Below, in pieces: positions 6,904-13,848 of a stretch of DNA of 15,905 nucleotides. The stretch comes from Paludibacter sp. Its GTDB lineage: Bacteria > Bacteroidota > Bacteroidia > Bacteroidales > Paludibacteraceae. Under the pieces are notes generated by a model. That model saw nothing but the letters and a program-made list of their open reading frames with translations, did no database searches and was not told the DNA's origin. Location of the stretch: the NCBI GenBank assembly GCA_028748945.1, contig JAQTOL010000020.1:1-15905 (forward strand), given 5' to 3'. The translations under genes and the position numbers were made by a program. Every line of letters starts with the position of its first letter. The stretch's first letter is position 1.

Positions 6904-8079
6904 ATGGACAAAATCAATAAGCGATACAATTCACTTGTGATGAATTACAAGGAAATTGAAAAAGGAACATCGGAACAGGATATTCATGATAAGAGAGTTA
7001 CTCTGAGACGAATCTTCCCGGTTCTTGCTGCTTTCAGGGTGAAGCCGTCCAAAGTAAAAAACGGAGAAAAAGCATTTAAGTTATTCGGACAGTTACGTGA
7101 TATTCAGGTTCAGATATTAAAGTTGGAAAGTGTGGAACCGGGTACTGAAACAGCTGATTATCTGGTATATTTGAAAGCAATAGAATCAAAAACCAGCGAT
7201 AAAGTGATCCGGTTTTGTAAAAAGAAAGCACTTGTTTTTCCTTCCATCAAGAAAAAGCCGCAGGTTGTCAAATCGAAAATATATAAAAAAGCAAACGAAT
7301 CGCTTGCCAAACTCATTAAAAAAATCCAGGACAGAAGGACTGATTATGCCTGCGATATTCATAAAATAAGGATAGAATTTAAGAAGTTCCGTTATGTTGC
7401 TGAAATTCTTCTGACCATCGAAAATGCGGATGATGCCAGACTCGAAAGGATTAAAGACTATCAGGATTTACTGGGCGAAATTCAGGATTATGAAATTCTA
7501 ATGGATGGAATAAAACGGTTTTATAAGAAGCGAAAATTGAATAGCGGGGAAATTATCGGGATATTTGAAAATAATAAAAAGACACTGATTGAAAAGTTTG
7601 ACCATGAACTGGAAACGCTTATTCAGGTATGCCATGATGTCATCAGTCTGAATAATGATGCCCTAAGTTTGGATGCAGACAAAATTAAACCCGATGAGCC
7701 GGCTTCAAAGTCTAACGACCAGGATTTAATGAATGTTATTGACTCTTTAAAGCAACAACCGAAAAAATTGCTTGACGATATTATTGCGGTTAAAGAGCAA
7801 GCGGATATTCCGTTCATTGAAAATGTTCTGTCGGTTCCGGACAGTCCTGTAATAAAAAACACAGTCAGGAAAAAAGAAAAAGTTGTTTCAGTCGCGAAGC
7901 AAGAGTCTCTAACTACGGCTCCTAAAAGAGCTACAAAGACAACAATTGCCAAAACGAAAGAGGTAACTTCTCCGACTGAAAAAGTGACGGCGAAGAGAAA
8001 CCCGAAAGTTGCAGCCAAAACGGTTGTCAGGAAAGTAGCCAGGAATAATAAGGTAGACGATACAGATGTAAAACAATAA
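6904..8079 (+). CDS. CHAD-domain polyphosphate-associated protein with basic tail
   Basis: 391 residues, no signal peptide. Residues ~1-255 form a CHAD (conserved histidine alpha-helical) domain with two related halves. The first carries DIHDKRVTLRRI (His28, Arg31, Arg35) and LRDIQV; the second carries DIHKIRIEFKKFRYVAE (His153, Arg156, Lys160, Arg163) and LLGEIQDYEIL. These basic residues line the polyP-binding face in the family, and CHAD proteins are known to attach to polyP granules. From ~260 to the end is a low-complexity region. Its last 69 residues hold 15 Lys and 4 Arg in an AKT/TAK/PK-rich pattern like histone H1-type bacterial tails. The start ATG at 6904 is the only reasonable one. 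The gene lies 52 bp after the HD gene and 57 bp before PPK2, presumably co-transcribed. It probably scaffolds or positions polyP rather than catalysing a reaction. Confidence 0.85.
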   Translation: MDKINKRYNSLVMNYKEIEKGTSEQDIHDKRVTLRRIFPVLAAFRVKPSKVKNGEKAFKLFGQLRDIQVQILKLESVEPGTETADYLVYLKAIESKTSDKVIRFCKKKALVFPSIKKKPQVVKSKIYKKANESLAKLIKKIQDRRTDYACDIHKIRIEFKKFRYVAEILLTIENADDARLERIKDYQDLLGEIQDYEILMDGIKRFYKKRKLNSGEIIGIFENNKKTLIEKFDHELETLIQVCHDVISLNNDALSLDADKIKPDEPASKSNDQDLMNVIDSLKQQPKKLLDDIIAVKEQADIPFIENVLSVPDSPVIKNTVRKKEKVVSVAKQESLTTAPKRATKTTIAKTKEVTSPTEKVTAKRNPKVAAKTVVRKVARNNKVDDTDVKQ

Positions 8080-8136
8080 TTACTAAGCACTCTTTGAGAA
8101 AAGCAGTTCAATCAGCTTATTATAAAATATATATTT

Positions 8137-9033
8137 ATGGGGAAGAAAGAGTTATTTGATATAGATGATTTCAGGGTTACCGAAGGAAAGAAATTTTCAT
8201 TATCCGATTACCCAGCCGAAGTGAAAAACAAGGGCATGGATAAGGCGGAAGGTGAAATGTTGACACGGAATGATATTGAAGATTTAGCGGCACTACAGGA
8301 TGTTTTGTATGCCGAAAACCGACATGCGGTTTTAATTGTTATTCAGGCAATGGATGCGGCGGGCAAGGATGGAACCATTAAGCATATTATGTCGGGAGTA
8401 AATCCGGCCGGGGTAAGTGTGAGTAATTTTAAGTCACCTACAGCCGCTGAATTAGATCATGACTATTTTTGGCGACATTATATCGCGTTACCCGGTAAGG
8501 GACAAATTGGTATTTTCAACCGTTCACACTACGAAAATGTATTGATAACGAAAGTTCATCCGGAGTTTATTTTAAACGAAAAACATGCCGGCATAGCATC
8601 GGTAAAAGATGTGAATAAATCGTTTTGGGATGAACGTTATAAACAAATCTGTCGATTTGAGAAGAATTTGGTGGAGAATGATGTCACGATTTTGAAATTC
8701 TTTTTACATGTTTCGAAGGAGGAGCAAAAGCAACGTTTCCTGGATAGGATTGAGGATCCGAAAAAGAACTGGAAATTTTCGACTGCCGACCTGAAAGAAA
8801 GGGTTTTTTGGGATGCTTATCAGTCGGCTTACGAAGATGCCATTGCGAATACCAGTACAAAATCAGCTCCGTGGTTTGTTATTCCTGCTGATAATAAGTG
8901 GTATACTCACTATCTTGTAGGGAAAATCATTTGCACTGAATTAAAAAAGCTGGACTTGAAGTATCCTGATATCTCCACAACGGAAAAAGAAGCTTTATTG
9001 AAATCGAAAGATATATTGTTGAACGAAAAATAG
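8137..9033 (+). CDS. ppk2: Polyphosphate:nucleotide phosphotransferase, PPK2 family
   Basis: 298 residues, full length for a one-domain PPK2. Walker A is MDAAGKDGTIKH (residues 72-82, Lys77). The Walker B/catalytic loop is IFNRSHYENVL (125-135), and the lid region includes DRIEDPKKNWKFS followed by KERVFWDAY. The enzyme transfers phosphate between polyP and nucleoside mono- or diphosphates in the cytoplasm. The GVNPAGV...FKSPTAAELDHDYFWR and FNRSHYE pattern resembles the PPK2-related phosphotransferases that can phosphorylate AMP as well as ADP (class III-like). The class is my inference and would need a tree. Third gene of the HD-CHAD-PPK2 operon, ending at a bidirectional terminator facing ppx. 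Together with PPK1 and Ppx it gives a full set for making, using and degrading polyP. Confidence 0.93.
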   Translation: MGKKELFDIDDFRVTEGKKFSLSDYPAEVKNKGMDKAEGEMLTRNDIEDLAALQDVLYAENRHAVLIVIQAMDAAGKDGTIKHIMSGVNPAGVSVSNFKSPTAAELDHDYFWRHYIALPGKGQIGIFNRSHYENVLITKVHPEFILNEKHAGIASVKDVNKSFWDERYKQICRFEKNLVENDVTILKFFLHVSKEEQKQRFLDRIEDPKKNWKFSTADLKERVFWDAYQSAYEDAIANTSTKSAPWFVIPADNKWYTHYLVGKIICTELKKLDLKYPDISTTEKEALLKSKDILLNEK

Positions 9034-9038
9034 CCGGT

Positions 9039-9077
9039 AATAACTTTCCCAAGGTTTGTAACTTTGGGAAAGTTATT
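9039..9077. terminator. Bidirectional terminator between ppk2 and ppx
   Basis: AATAACTTTCCCAA (9039-9052) is perfectly complementary to TTGGGAAAGTTATT (9064-9077), a 14-bp stem that can extend inward by about four pairs. A-rich sequence precedes it (GAAAAA at 9025-9030) and TTATTTAAAA follows, so it can work on both strands. It fills almost the whole 52-bp gap between the convergent ppk2 (+) and ppx (-) genes. Confidence 0.85.
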
Positions 9078-9085
9078 TAAAACGA

Positions 9086-10003
9086 CTAATCCAACAGTTC
9101 AGTATCTTTCCTCTTTTTTTCTTTCCACTTTACGTAGAGCATGTGGATTATGCCATCGATAAGACCGATTTTAGGGACAATAAAATTCTTTGCTCCGACA
9201 CTTTGTGCTACATCAATATAGGTATTTGCTGCAGGCACAATCACATCGGCCCGGTCAGGTTTAAGTTTGTACTTTTCAATCAGTTCATCCACATTGTATT
9301 GCTTCAATTCTGCGGTAATTGCTTCAAGTGCGGTAAGTGGAAATTTACGTCCGGTACGGGTCTTTGCCAGTGCATTCAGTTTAATAATATTTCCACCCGA
9401 AGCAATAATATCATTGATTTGATATTGTTTTTTCAGTTCCAGTAAATCATGGTGTAACATATCGTATTCTCCACTCTCGACTTTGTCGTTCAGTAAACGG
9501 ATGGTTCCTATCTTGTAGGATTTTGATTGTGCCAGTTCGCCGTTTACCAACAGACTTATTTCCGTGCTTCCGCCACCCACATCCACAAAAACATAATTTT
9601 GATGTTCGTTTAAGTTGTAATAAAAATGACTTTCGTAAATAATCATTGCCTCTTCGTGTCCATCAATAATTTCAACTTTCAAATCGGTTTCCTTTTTGAT
9701 CTCTTTCACAAGATCTTTGGAGTTTTTGGCTTCACGCATGGCAGCTGTTGCACAAACCCTGTAGTCGGTTACATCATATACTTTCAACAAATGTTTAAAA
9801 GCTTTCATGAGCCGGATCAGATTTTTTGCCTTTAGGTCGCTTATTTTACCATCGACAAACGATTCCTGTCCCAAACGCAAAGGGACCCGAATCATCAGTG
9901 TTTTGTCGAATGATTCTTCAGCATTACCGGGTACAATACTCATAATTAATAACCGAACGGCATTGGATCCGATATCTATAGCTGCAAATTGAAGACTGTT
10001 CAT
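9086..10003 (-). CDS. ppx: Exopolyphosphatase, Ppx/GppA family (short form)
   Basis: 305 residues with the ASKHA-type ATPase fold of Ppx/GppA. Motifs: phosphate-1 loop DIGSNAVRL (10-18), CATAAMREA (84-92), GHEEAMIIYE (115-124; the Glu pair sits where the catalytic Glu is in the family), phosphate-2 loop DVGGGSTEIS (141-150), KIGTIRL, ASGGN, and a C-terminal PDRADVIVPA. It cleaves terminal phosphate from polyP, or possibly acts on pppGpp as GppA does. It ends after the two core domains and lacks the C-terminal HD-like region of long Ppx proteins such as E. coli's; short forms are common in other bacteria. It starts 27 bp downstream of the ppk1 stop, so the two are almost certainly co-transcribed in the order ppk1-ppx. 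Confidence 0.92.
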   Translation of the reverse strand: MNSLQFAAIDIGSNAVRLLIMSIVPGNAEESFDKTLMIRVPLRLGQESFVDGKISDLKAKNLIRLMKAFKHLLKVYDVTDYRVCATAAMREAKNSKDLVKEIKKETDLKVEIIDGHEEAMIIYESHFYYNLNEHQNYVFVDVGGGSTEISLLVNGELAQSKSYKIGTIRLLNDKVESGEYDMLHHDLLELKKQYQINDIIASGGNIIKLNALAKTRTGRKFPLTALEAITAELKQYNVDELIEKYKLKPDRADVIVPAANTYIDVAQSVGAKNFIVPKIGLIDGIIHMLYVKWKEKKRKDTELLD

Positions 10004-10030
10004 AATTGATACTTGTTTGGGAATGATTAT

Positions 10031-12121
10031 TTAAATATTTTCTTGTTTCTTATCCTGTAAATTTCTTGTGTAATTGTTTTTGTAAAAAGTATAAATTTCT
10101 TCCTGCGACCTGAAAGGAGATTCGTTTTCACCCGCATTCAACCGGTTATTGCCCGTTCCGTCCACAATGCGTCCTTTTACATTGTCTTTCAATCCGAATT
10201 CAATAACGGTTTTTAATTGTTTCTGGAATCTCGGGTCATAAACCGGTGTGTACACTTCCACCCTGTAATCCAGGTTTCGCTGCATCCAATCGGCCGAACC
10301 TATGAAGTAACGTTCCTCGCCTCCATTAGCAAAAATCATGACTCTGGAATGCTCCAGATAACGGTCAATAATACCAATCACCTGAATGTTTTCACTTATT
10401 TTCGGTACACCGGTAACCAGCGAACAGTTCCCGCGAACCAACAGTTTAATTTGTACTCCGGCACTGGAAGCTTCATACAGTTTTTCAATTATTTTTTCAT
10501 CGACTACATGATTGATTTTGCAATAAATATAAGCCGGTAACCCTTTCTTTGCATTTTCAATTTCTGTTTTGATCAGACTCATAATTTTTTTCCGCATAAA
10601 CTGAGGGGAAACAATCAACTGTTTGAAAGCAGGGTTTAAATAAGGCTGTTCCAGAAATTCAAACACGTTTTCTACATCATCAACAATGCTTTTATGGGCG
10701 GTCATCAGGGTGAAGTCGGTATATACGGTGGCTGTTCCCTCGTGGAAGTTTCCGGTACCAATGCAGGCAATGTTCCCGTTGCGCGCTTTGATATGAGTCA
10801 GTTTTGAATGCACTTTCAAACCCTCTACCCCAAGAATGACTTTAATGCCGGCATCCTGCATTTTTTTTGCCCAGTTTATGTTCGACTTTTCATCAAAACG
10901 AGCTAAAAGCTCTACAATTGCCGTGACTTTTTTTCCATTCAAAGCGGCACAAATTAATGCTTTTATCACTTTGGAGTTTTTAGCCAGACGGTAAATACTT
11001 ATTTTGATTTCTTTTACTTCCGGGTTGATGGCCGATTCGCGCAAAAGACGTATGTAGTAGTCGAAGCTATGGTAAGGATAGTGCAGGTATTGATCTTTAT
11101 TCCGTATTAAAGTGATGAGACTTATCGATTTATCAAATGCCGGAATAGGAACCGGTGGATGATTCTCAAATTTCAAATTTTCCTTGAGTTTAGGAAAAGT
11201 CATTAAGTCTTTGAGATTGTGATACCTGGCTCCACTGACGGGGATATCGTTTTTATCTATTCTGAGGAGTTTCTCCGTAAATCGTAAAAGATCAGATGGC
11301 ATTTCACGGTCGTAAACAAAACGAACCGGCAGTCCGCTCTTTCTGCTTTTCAATCCTTTGGAGACTTTATCGAAAACACTTTGGTAGGCCGAATTATCAA
11401 AGTCCATCTCCGCATCGCGGGTGAATTTTATCGTATATCCTTCGTACTTATCATGATTGAACTGAGAGAATATTTTGGGCAAACAAAAACGGATAACATC
11501 GTCAATAAACATGATGCAAATTTTCTCATCTTTCTTTGGCAAAACGATAAAACGGGAAAACTCGCCGGTAGGAATTTCAATTAAAGCATATTCTTTTTTA
11601 TTGTTCTTCTTTTGGTCAGATGAATTTGATATTTTGACAGCCAGATAGATACTTTTATCATTCAGTTCAGGTTCATATTTCATTCTTGTTATCAAAACAG
11701 GAAAGAGTGAATTCATCAGTTCTTCCGTATAGAATGTATTGATGAATTGTTTCTGATCTTCCGATAATCCGGACTCATTTACCCAATAAATATTTTCTTT
11801 TTGCAAAGCTTCATTCAATTCCAGAAATATAGATTCAAAATCTTTAGAATAGATCTCGTTTAGTTTCAGTATTTTTTTTAAGGCTTTTTTCGAATCGGAA
11901 TCTAAATGACGCATATTCTCTTCAATCTCGATAATCCGGCGTAAAGTAGCCACCCGCACCTGAAAAAATTCATCCAGGTTATTGGAATAAATACCTAAAA
12001 AACTAAGCCTTTCAAGCAAGGGGTTGGATTGGTTGGATGCTTCGTCGAGAATCCTGCGGTTGAAATACATCCAACTGACATCACGGTTTATGGTCTTGAT
12101 ACTCTTGGTTTTCTTTGTCAT
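10031..12121 (-). CDS. ppk1: Polyphosphate kinase 1
   Basis: 696 residues, the usual PPK1 length. The N-terminal domain opens with INRDVSWMYFNRRILDEA and LSFLGIYSNNLDEFFQVRV. The phospholipase D-like catalytic half has HYPYHSFDYYIRLLREAS-type sequence at ~350, IYRLAKNSKVIKAL, ELLARFDEKSNINWAKK, GLKVHSKL with His438 (equivalent to the autophosphorylated His435 of E. coli), IGTGNFHEGTATVYTD, and DRYLEHSRV with His591 (equivalent to E. coli His592). It reversibly polymerises the gamma-phosphate of ATP into polyP, usually at the membrane or granule. It is the first gene of the ppk1-ppx operon; the start at 12121 gives the standard N-terminus. It is divergent from the metallophosphoesterase gene, with which it shares a 303-bp promoter region. 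Confidence 0.96.
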   Translation of the reverse strand: MTKKTKSIKTINRDVSWMYFNRRILDEASNQSNPLLERLSFLGIYSNNLDEFFQVRVATLRRIIEIEENMRHLDSDSKKALKKILKLNEIYSKDFESIFLELNEALQKENIYWVNESGLSEDQKQFINTFYTEELMNSLFPVLITRMKYEPELNDKSIYLAVKISNSSDQKKNNKKEYALIEIPTGEFSRFIVLPKKDEKICIMFIDDVIRFCLPKIFSQFNHDKYEGYTIKFTRDAEMDFDNSAYQSVFDKVSKGLKSRKSGLPVRFVYDREMPSDLLRFTEKLLRIDKNDIPVSGARYHNLKDLMTFPKLKENLKFENHPPVPIPAFDKSISLITLIRNKDQYLHYPYHSFDYYIRLLRESAINPEVKEIKISIYRLAKNSKVIKALICAALNGKKVTAIVELLARFDEKSNINWAKKMQDAGIKVILGVEGLKVHSKLTHIKARNGNIACIGTGNFHEGTATVYTDFTLMTAHKSIVDDVENVFEFLEQPYLNPAFKQLIVSPQFMRKKIMSLIKTEIENAKKGLPAYIYCKINHVVDEKIIEKLYEASSAGVQIKLLVRGNCSLVTGVPKISENIQVIGIIDRYLEHSRVMIFANGGEERYFIGSADWMQRNLDYRVEVYTPVYDPRFQKQLKTVIEFGLKDNVKGRIVDGTGNNRLNAGENESPFRSQEEIYTFYKNNYTRNLQDKKQENI

Positions 12122-12183
12122 TTTATATGCTGGTGCTGAAATACAAGATTGATATTTATTTTGATTGTTGCTTAGTCATAAAA

Positions 12184-12191
12184 CAAAAATA
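12184..12191 (-). promoter_or_regulatory. Possible -7 box of ppk1-ppx
   Basis: On the minus strand this reads TATTTTTG, an exact TAnnTTTG match, 62 bp before the ppk1 start codon. No TTG at the proper -33 distance is evident, so the call is tentative in such AT-rich DNA. Confidence 0.35.
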
Positions 12192-12365
12192 AGCTTTAAA
12201 ATTCAAATTCAGTTTAAAAACCCATTAAATATCCCGGTTTTTGCGGAAATGTAACATGTATTACGACAATATGATGTTATGTATCGGATTAAGTAAATAA
12301 ATAGCTTTATTTATTTTTTAATCTCTGCGTAATGGCTTCTAAATATATTTGATACAAACTGAAAC

Positions 12366-12373
12366 TAATTTTG
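12366..12373 (+). promoter_or_regulatory. -7 box of the metallophosphoesterase gene
   Basis: TAATTTTG fits TAnnTTTG, 51 bp before the ATG. It is embedded in CTAATTTTGCG (12365-12375), an 11-mer found again at 13786-13796 before the TonB-dependent receptor. In both places a TTTG lies exactly 14 bp upstream of the box. Confidence 0.5.
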
Positions 12374-12424
12374 CGTCTTTATTAGCAATCTGCCGGCTTA
12401 AGTGACTTCAATACATCAAATCCA

Positions 12425-13618
12425 ATGTCGATAAAGTATAAAACAAAAATAATTAGTACAAGTTTAATTTTCAGCTTGTTTAATTGTTTAATTTTTTATT
12501 CCTGCAAGCAGTCGGAGGCATCATCACCGGTAAATGTCTTCATCCCATCTCCAATAGGGCAACTGTCAGATACAGATCATATTTCACAGATTGTTTTTAC
12601 TTCCGACTTACATTATGGTCTAAAAAGGGCATTTAGAGGAAAAGTCGTCGACGCTAATGTTGTCAATGAAGCAATGGTCAGTCAGATTAACTTACTTCCT
12701 GAAGCTGTTTTTCCGCAGGATAAAGGAATAAATGCAGGGAGAAAAGTAGGTTTTATTGATTATGTAGCCATTAATGGTGATATTTCCAACAGGCAACAGT
12801 CTGGTATCCAGTCGGCATCTGTTTCGTGGAATCAATTCGAAACTGATTATTTAAAAGGGATTCATTTGAAAAATAAAAAAAATAACGAAGCGGAATTCTT
12901 ACTTACATGTGGAAATCACGATGTCGCTAATGCAATTGGTTTTTCTAAAACATTAAATCCGGCTACCGATAACTCGGTGATGGTTAACATCTATAATTTG
13001 ATGTTGCATCCAATTCCACAAAAAACATTCCGGAATTATAATTACAGTTCCGATAAACCAAATTTTTCGAAAGATATTGATGGAATTCATTTTATGTTTA
13101 TAACCATGTGGCCCGATTCTGCTGCACAAATATGGATGGAGAAAGATTTGTCCCCCATTGATTCTAATACTCCAGCACTCATTTTTACTCACGATCCAAT
13201 TGCAGGTGAACCGACTCATTTTACCAATCCGTTGGGTAATCACAGCATGAATGAGAATTACGAAAACGAAGTGGAAGAAAATTTCAGGGGAAGTCTTGCT
13301 TTACAAAAGGAATTGGCTGTTTTTTTTAAGAATCATCCGAATATTAAGGCCTATTTTCATGGTCATACTAATTACAATCAGTTTTACACTTTTGTTGGTC
13401 CCGATGGTAATCTGGATATTAAAGTTTTCAGAGTCGATTCTCCTATGAAAGGAGAATTTTCTGAAACAGATGAAACAAAATTGTCTTTTCAGGTTTTATC
13501 CCTCGATGCCCGAAACCAATTGCTAACCGTCCGTGAATGCTTTTGGAATCAATCCGGAACTTACTCAGTAATAAATTGGGGTGCAAGCTCTACAATTTCC
13601 TTAAGTCAGAATAAATAG
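12425..13618 (+). CDS. Calcineurin-like metallophosphoesterase, probable lipoprotein
   Basis: 397 residues. The N-terminus is basic, then a hydrophobic stretch (IISTSLIFSLFNCLIFYSC), with Cys27 as the likely lipidated residue (the position -3 Phe makes the lipobox imperfect). The five metallophosphoesterase motifs are present in order: SDLHYG (Asp61, His63), NGDIS (Asp119), GNHD (Asn164, His165, Asp166), THDP (His256) and FHGHTN (His312, His314). These bind a dinuclear metal centre that cleaves phosphate mono- or diesters. The export signal places it in the periplasm or on the cell surface. The substrate is unknown; organophosphates or nucleotides are possible. It lies 230 bp upstream of a TonB-dependent receptor gene on the same strand and shares a -7 region 11-mer with it, suggesting joint use in phosphoester scavenging. 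Confidence 0.85.
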   Translation: MSIKYKTKIISTSLIFSLFNCLIFYSCKQSEASSPVNVFIPSPIGQLSDTDHISQIVFTSDLHYGLKRAFRGKVVDANVVNEAMVSQINLLPEAVFPQDKGINAGRKVGFIDYVAINGDISNRQQSGIQSASVSWNQFETDYLKGIHLKNKKNNEAEFLLTCGNHDVANAIGFSKTLNPATDNSVMVNIYNLMLHPIPQKTFRNYNYSSDKPNFSKDIDGIHFMFITMWPDSAAQIWMEKDLSPIDSNTPALIFTHDPIAGEPTHFTNPLGNHSMNENYENEVEENFRGSLALQKELAVFFKNHPNIKAYFHGHTNYNQFYTFVGPDGNLDIKVFRVDSPMKGEFSETDETKLSFQVLSLDARNQLLTVRECFWNQSGTYSVINWGASSTISLSQNK

Positions 13619-13704
13619 ATATATAATTCAATTCCGGGTATGTGTCTGGTGTTAAATGCGAATATGTGAGTTTTATTCATTTTATGTTTTCATATTAATA
13701 GTAT

Positions 13705-13778
13705 TGTAACAGGAATTGTGCTGCATTGTAATTGATTTATCTCACTTTCGTAGCTTTTATAAAATCATTTTGTAATGA
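13705..13778 (+). promoter_or_regulatory. GTAA elements phased at 22 bp upstream of the TonB-dependent receptor gene
   Basis: TGTAACAG (13705), TGTAATTG (13727), CGTAGCTT (13749, weak) and TGTAATGA (13771) start exactly 22 bp apart, i.e. two turns at the 11-bp phasing seen at 3069-3109. The core TGTAAY is shared by three of the four. The last one ends 8 bp before the -7 box at 13787, a plausible place for an activator that replaces the -33 element. GTAA is common in AT-rich DNA, so this is a candidate only. Confidence 0.35.
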
Positions 13779-13786
13779 TGACAATC

Positions 13787-13794
13787 TAATTTTG
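13787..13794 (+). promoter_or_regulatory. -7 box of the TonB-dependent receptor gene
   Basis: TAATTTTG fits TAnnTTTG, 54 bp before the ATG at 13849. Its 11-bp context CTAATTTTGCG is identical to that before the metallophosphoesterase gene, and TTTG at 13769-13772 is again 14 bp upstream. Confidence 0.5.
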
Positions 13795-13848
13795 CGAAGT
13801 TATTGAACAGTTTATTCGTTGCACATATATTCATCTATAATCAATACG

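Larger units (their letters stand above)
12122..12424. other. Divergent intergenic region between ppk1 and the metallophosphoesterase gene
   Basis: 303 bp, very AT-rich, without a credible gene. It must hold the promoters of both divergent units. I see one -7-like box on each strand (annotated separately) and one exact YGTAAYAT 8-mer, TGTAACAT at 12250-12257, with an imperfect inverted partner ATGTTA at 12274-12279. The 11-bp phasing seen at 3069-3109 is not present here. Confidence 0.6.

Noticed and set aside
7623..8111. 162-codon open frame on the minus strand
   Set aside because: It is antisense to the Lys-rich tail of the CHAD protein. Runs of AAA/AAG codons avoid stops on the opposite strand, and the translation is a Phe/Ser/Val-rich artefact.
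12250..12281. Possible Pho-type box in the ppk1/metallophosphoesterase intergenic region
   Set aside because: TGTAACAT matches the 8-mer, but no second unit lies at 11 or 22 bp on either strand, so phasing support is missing.
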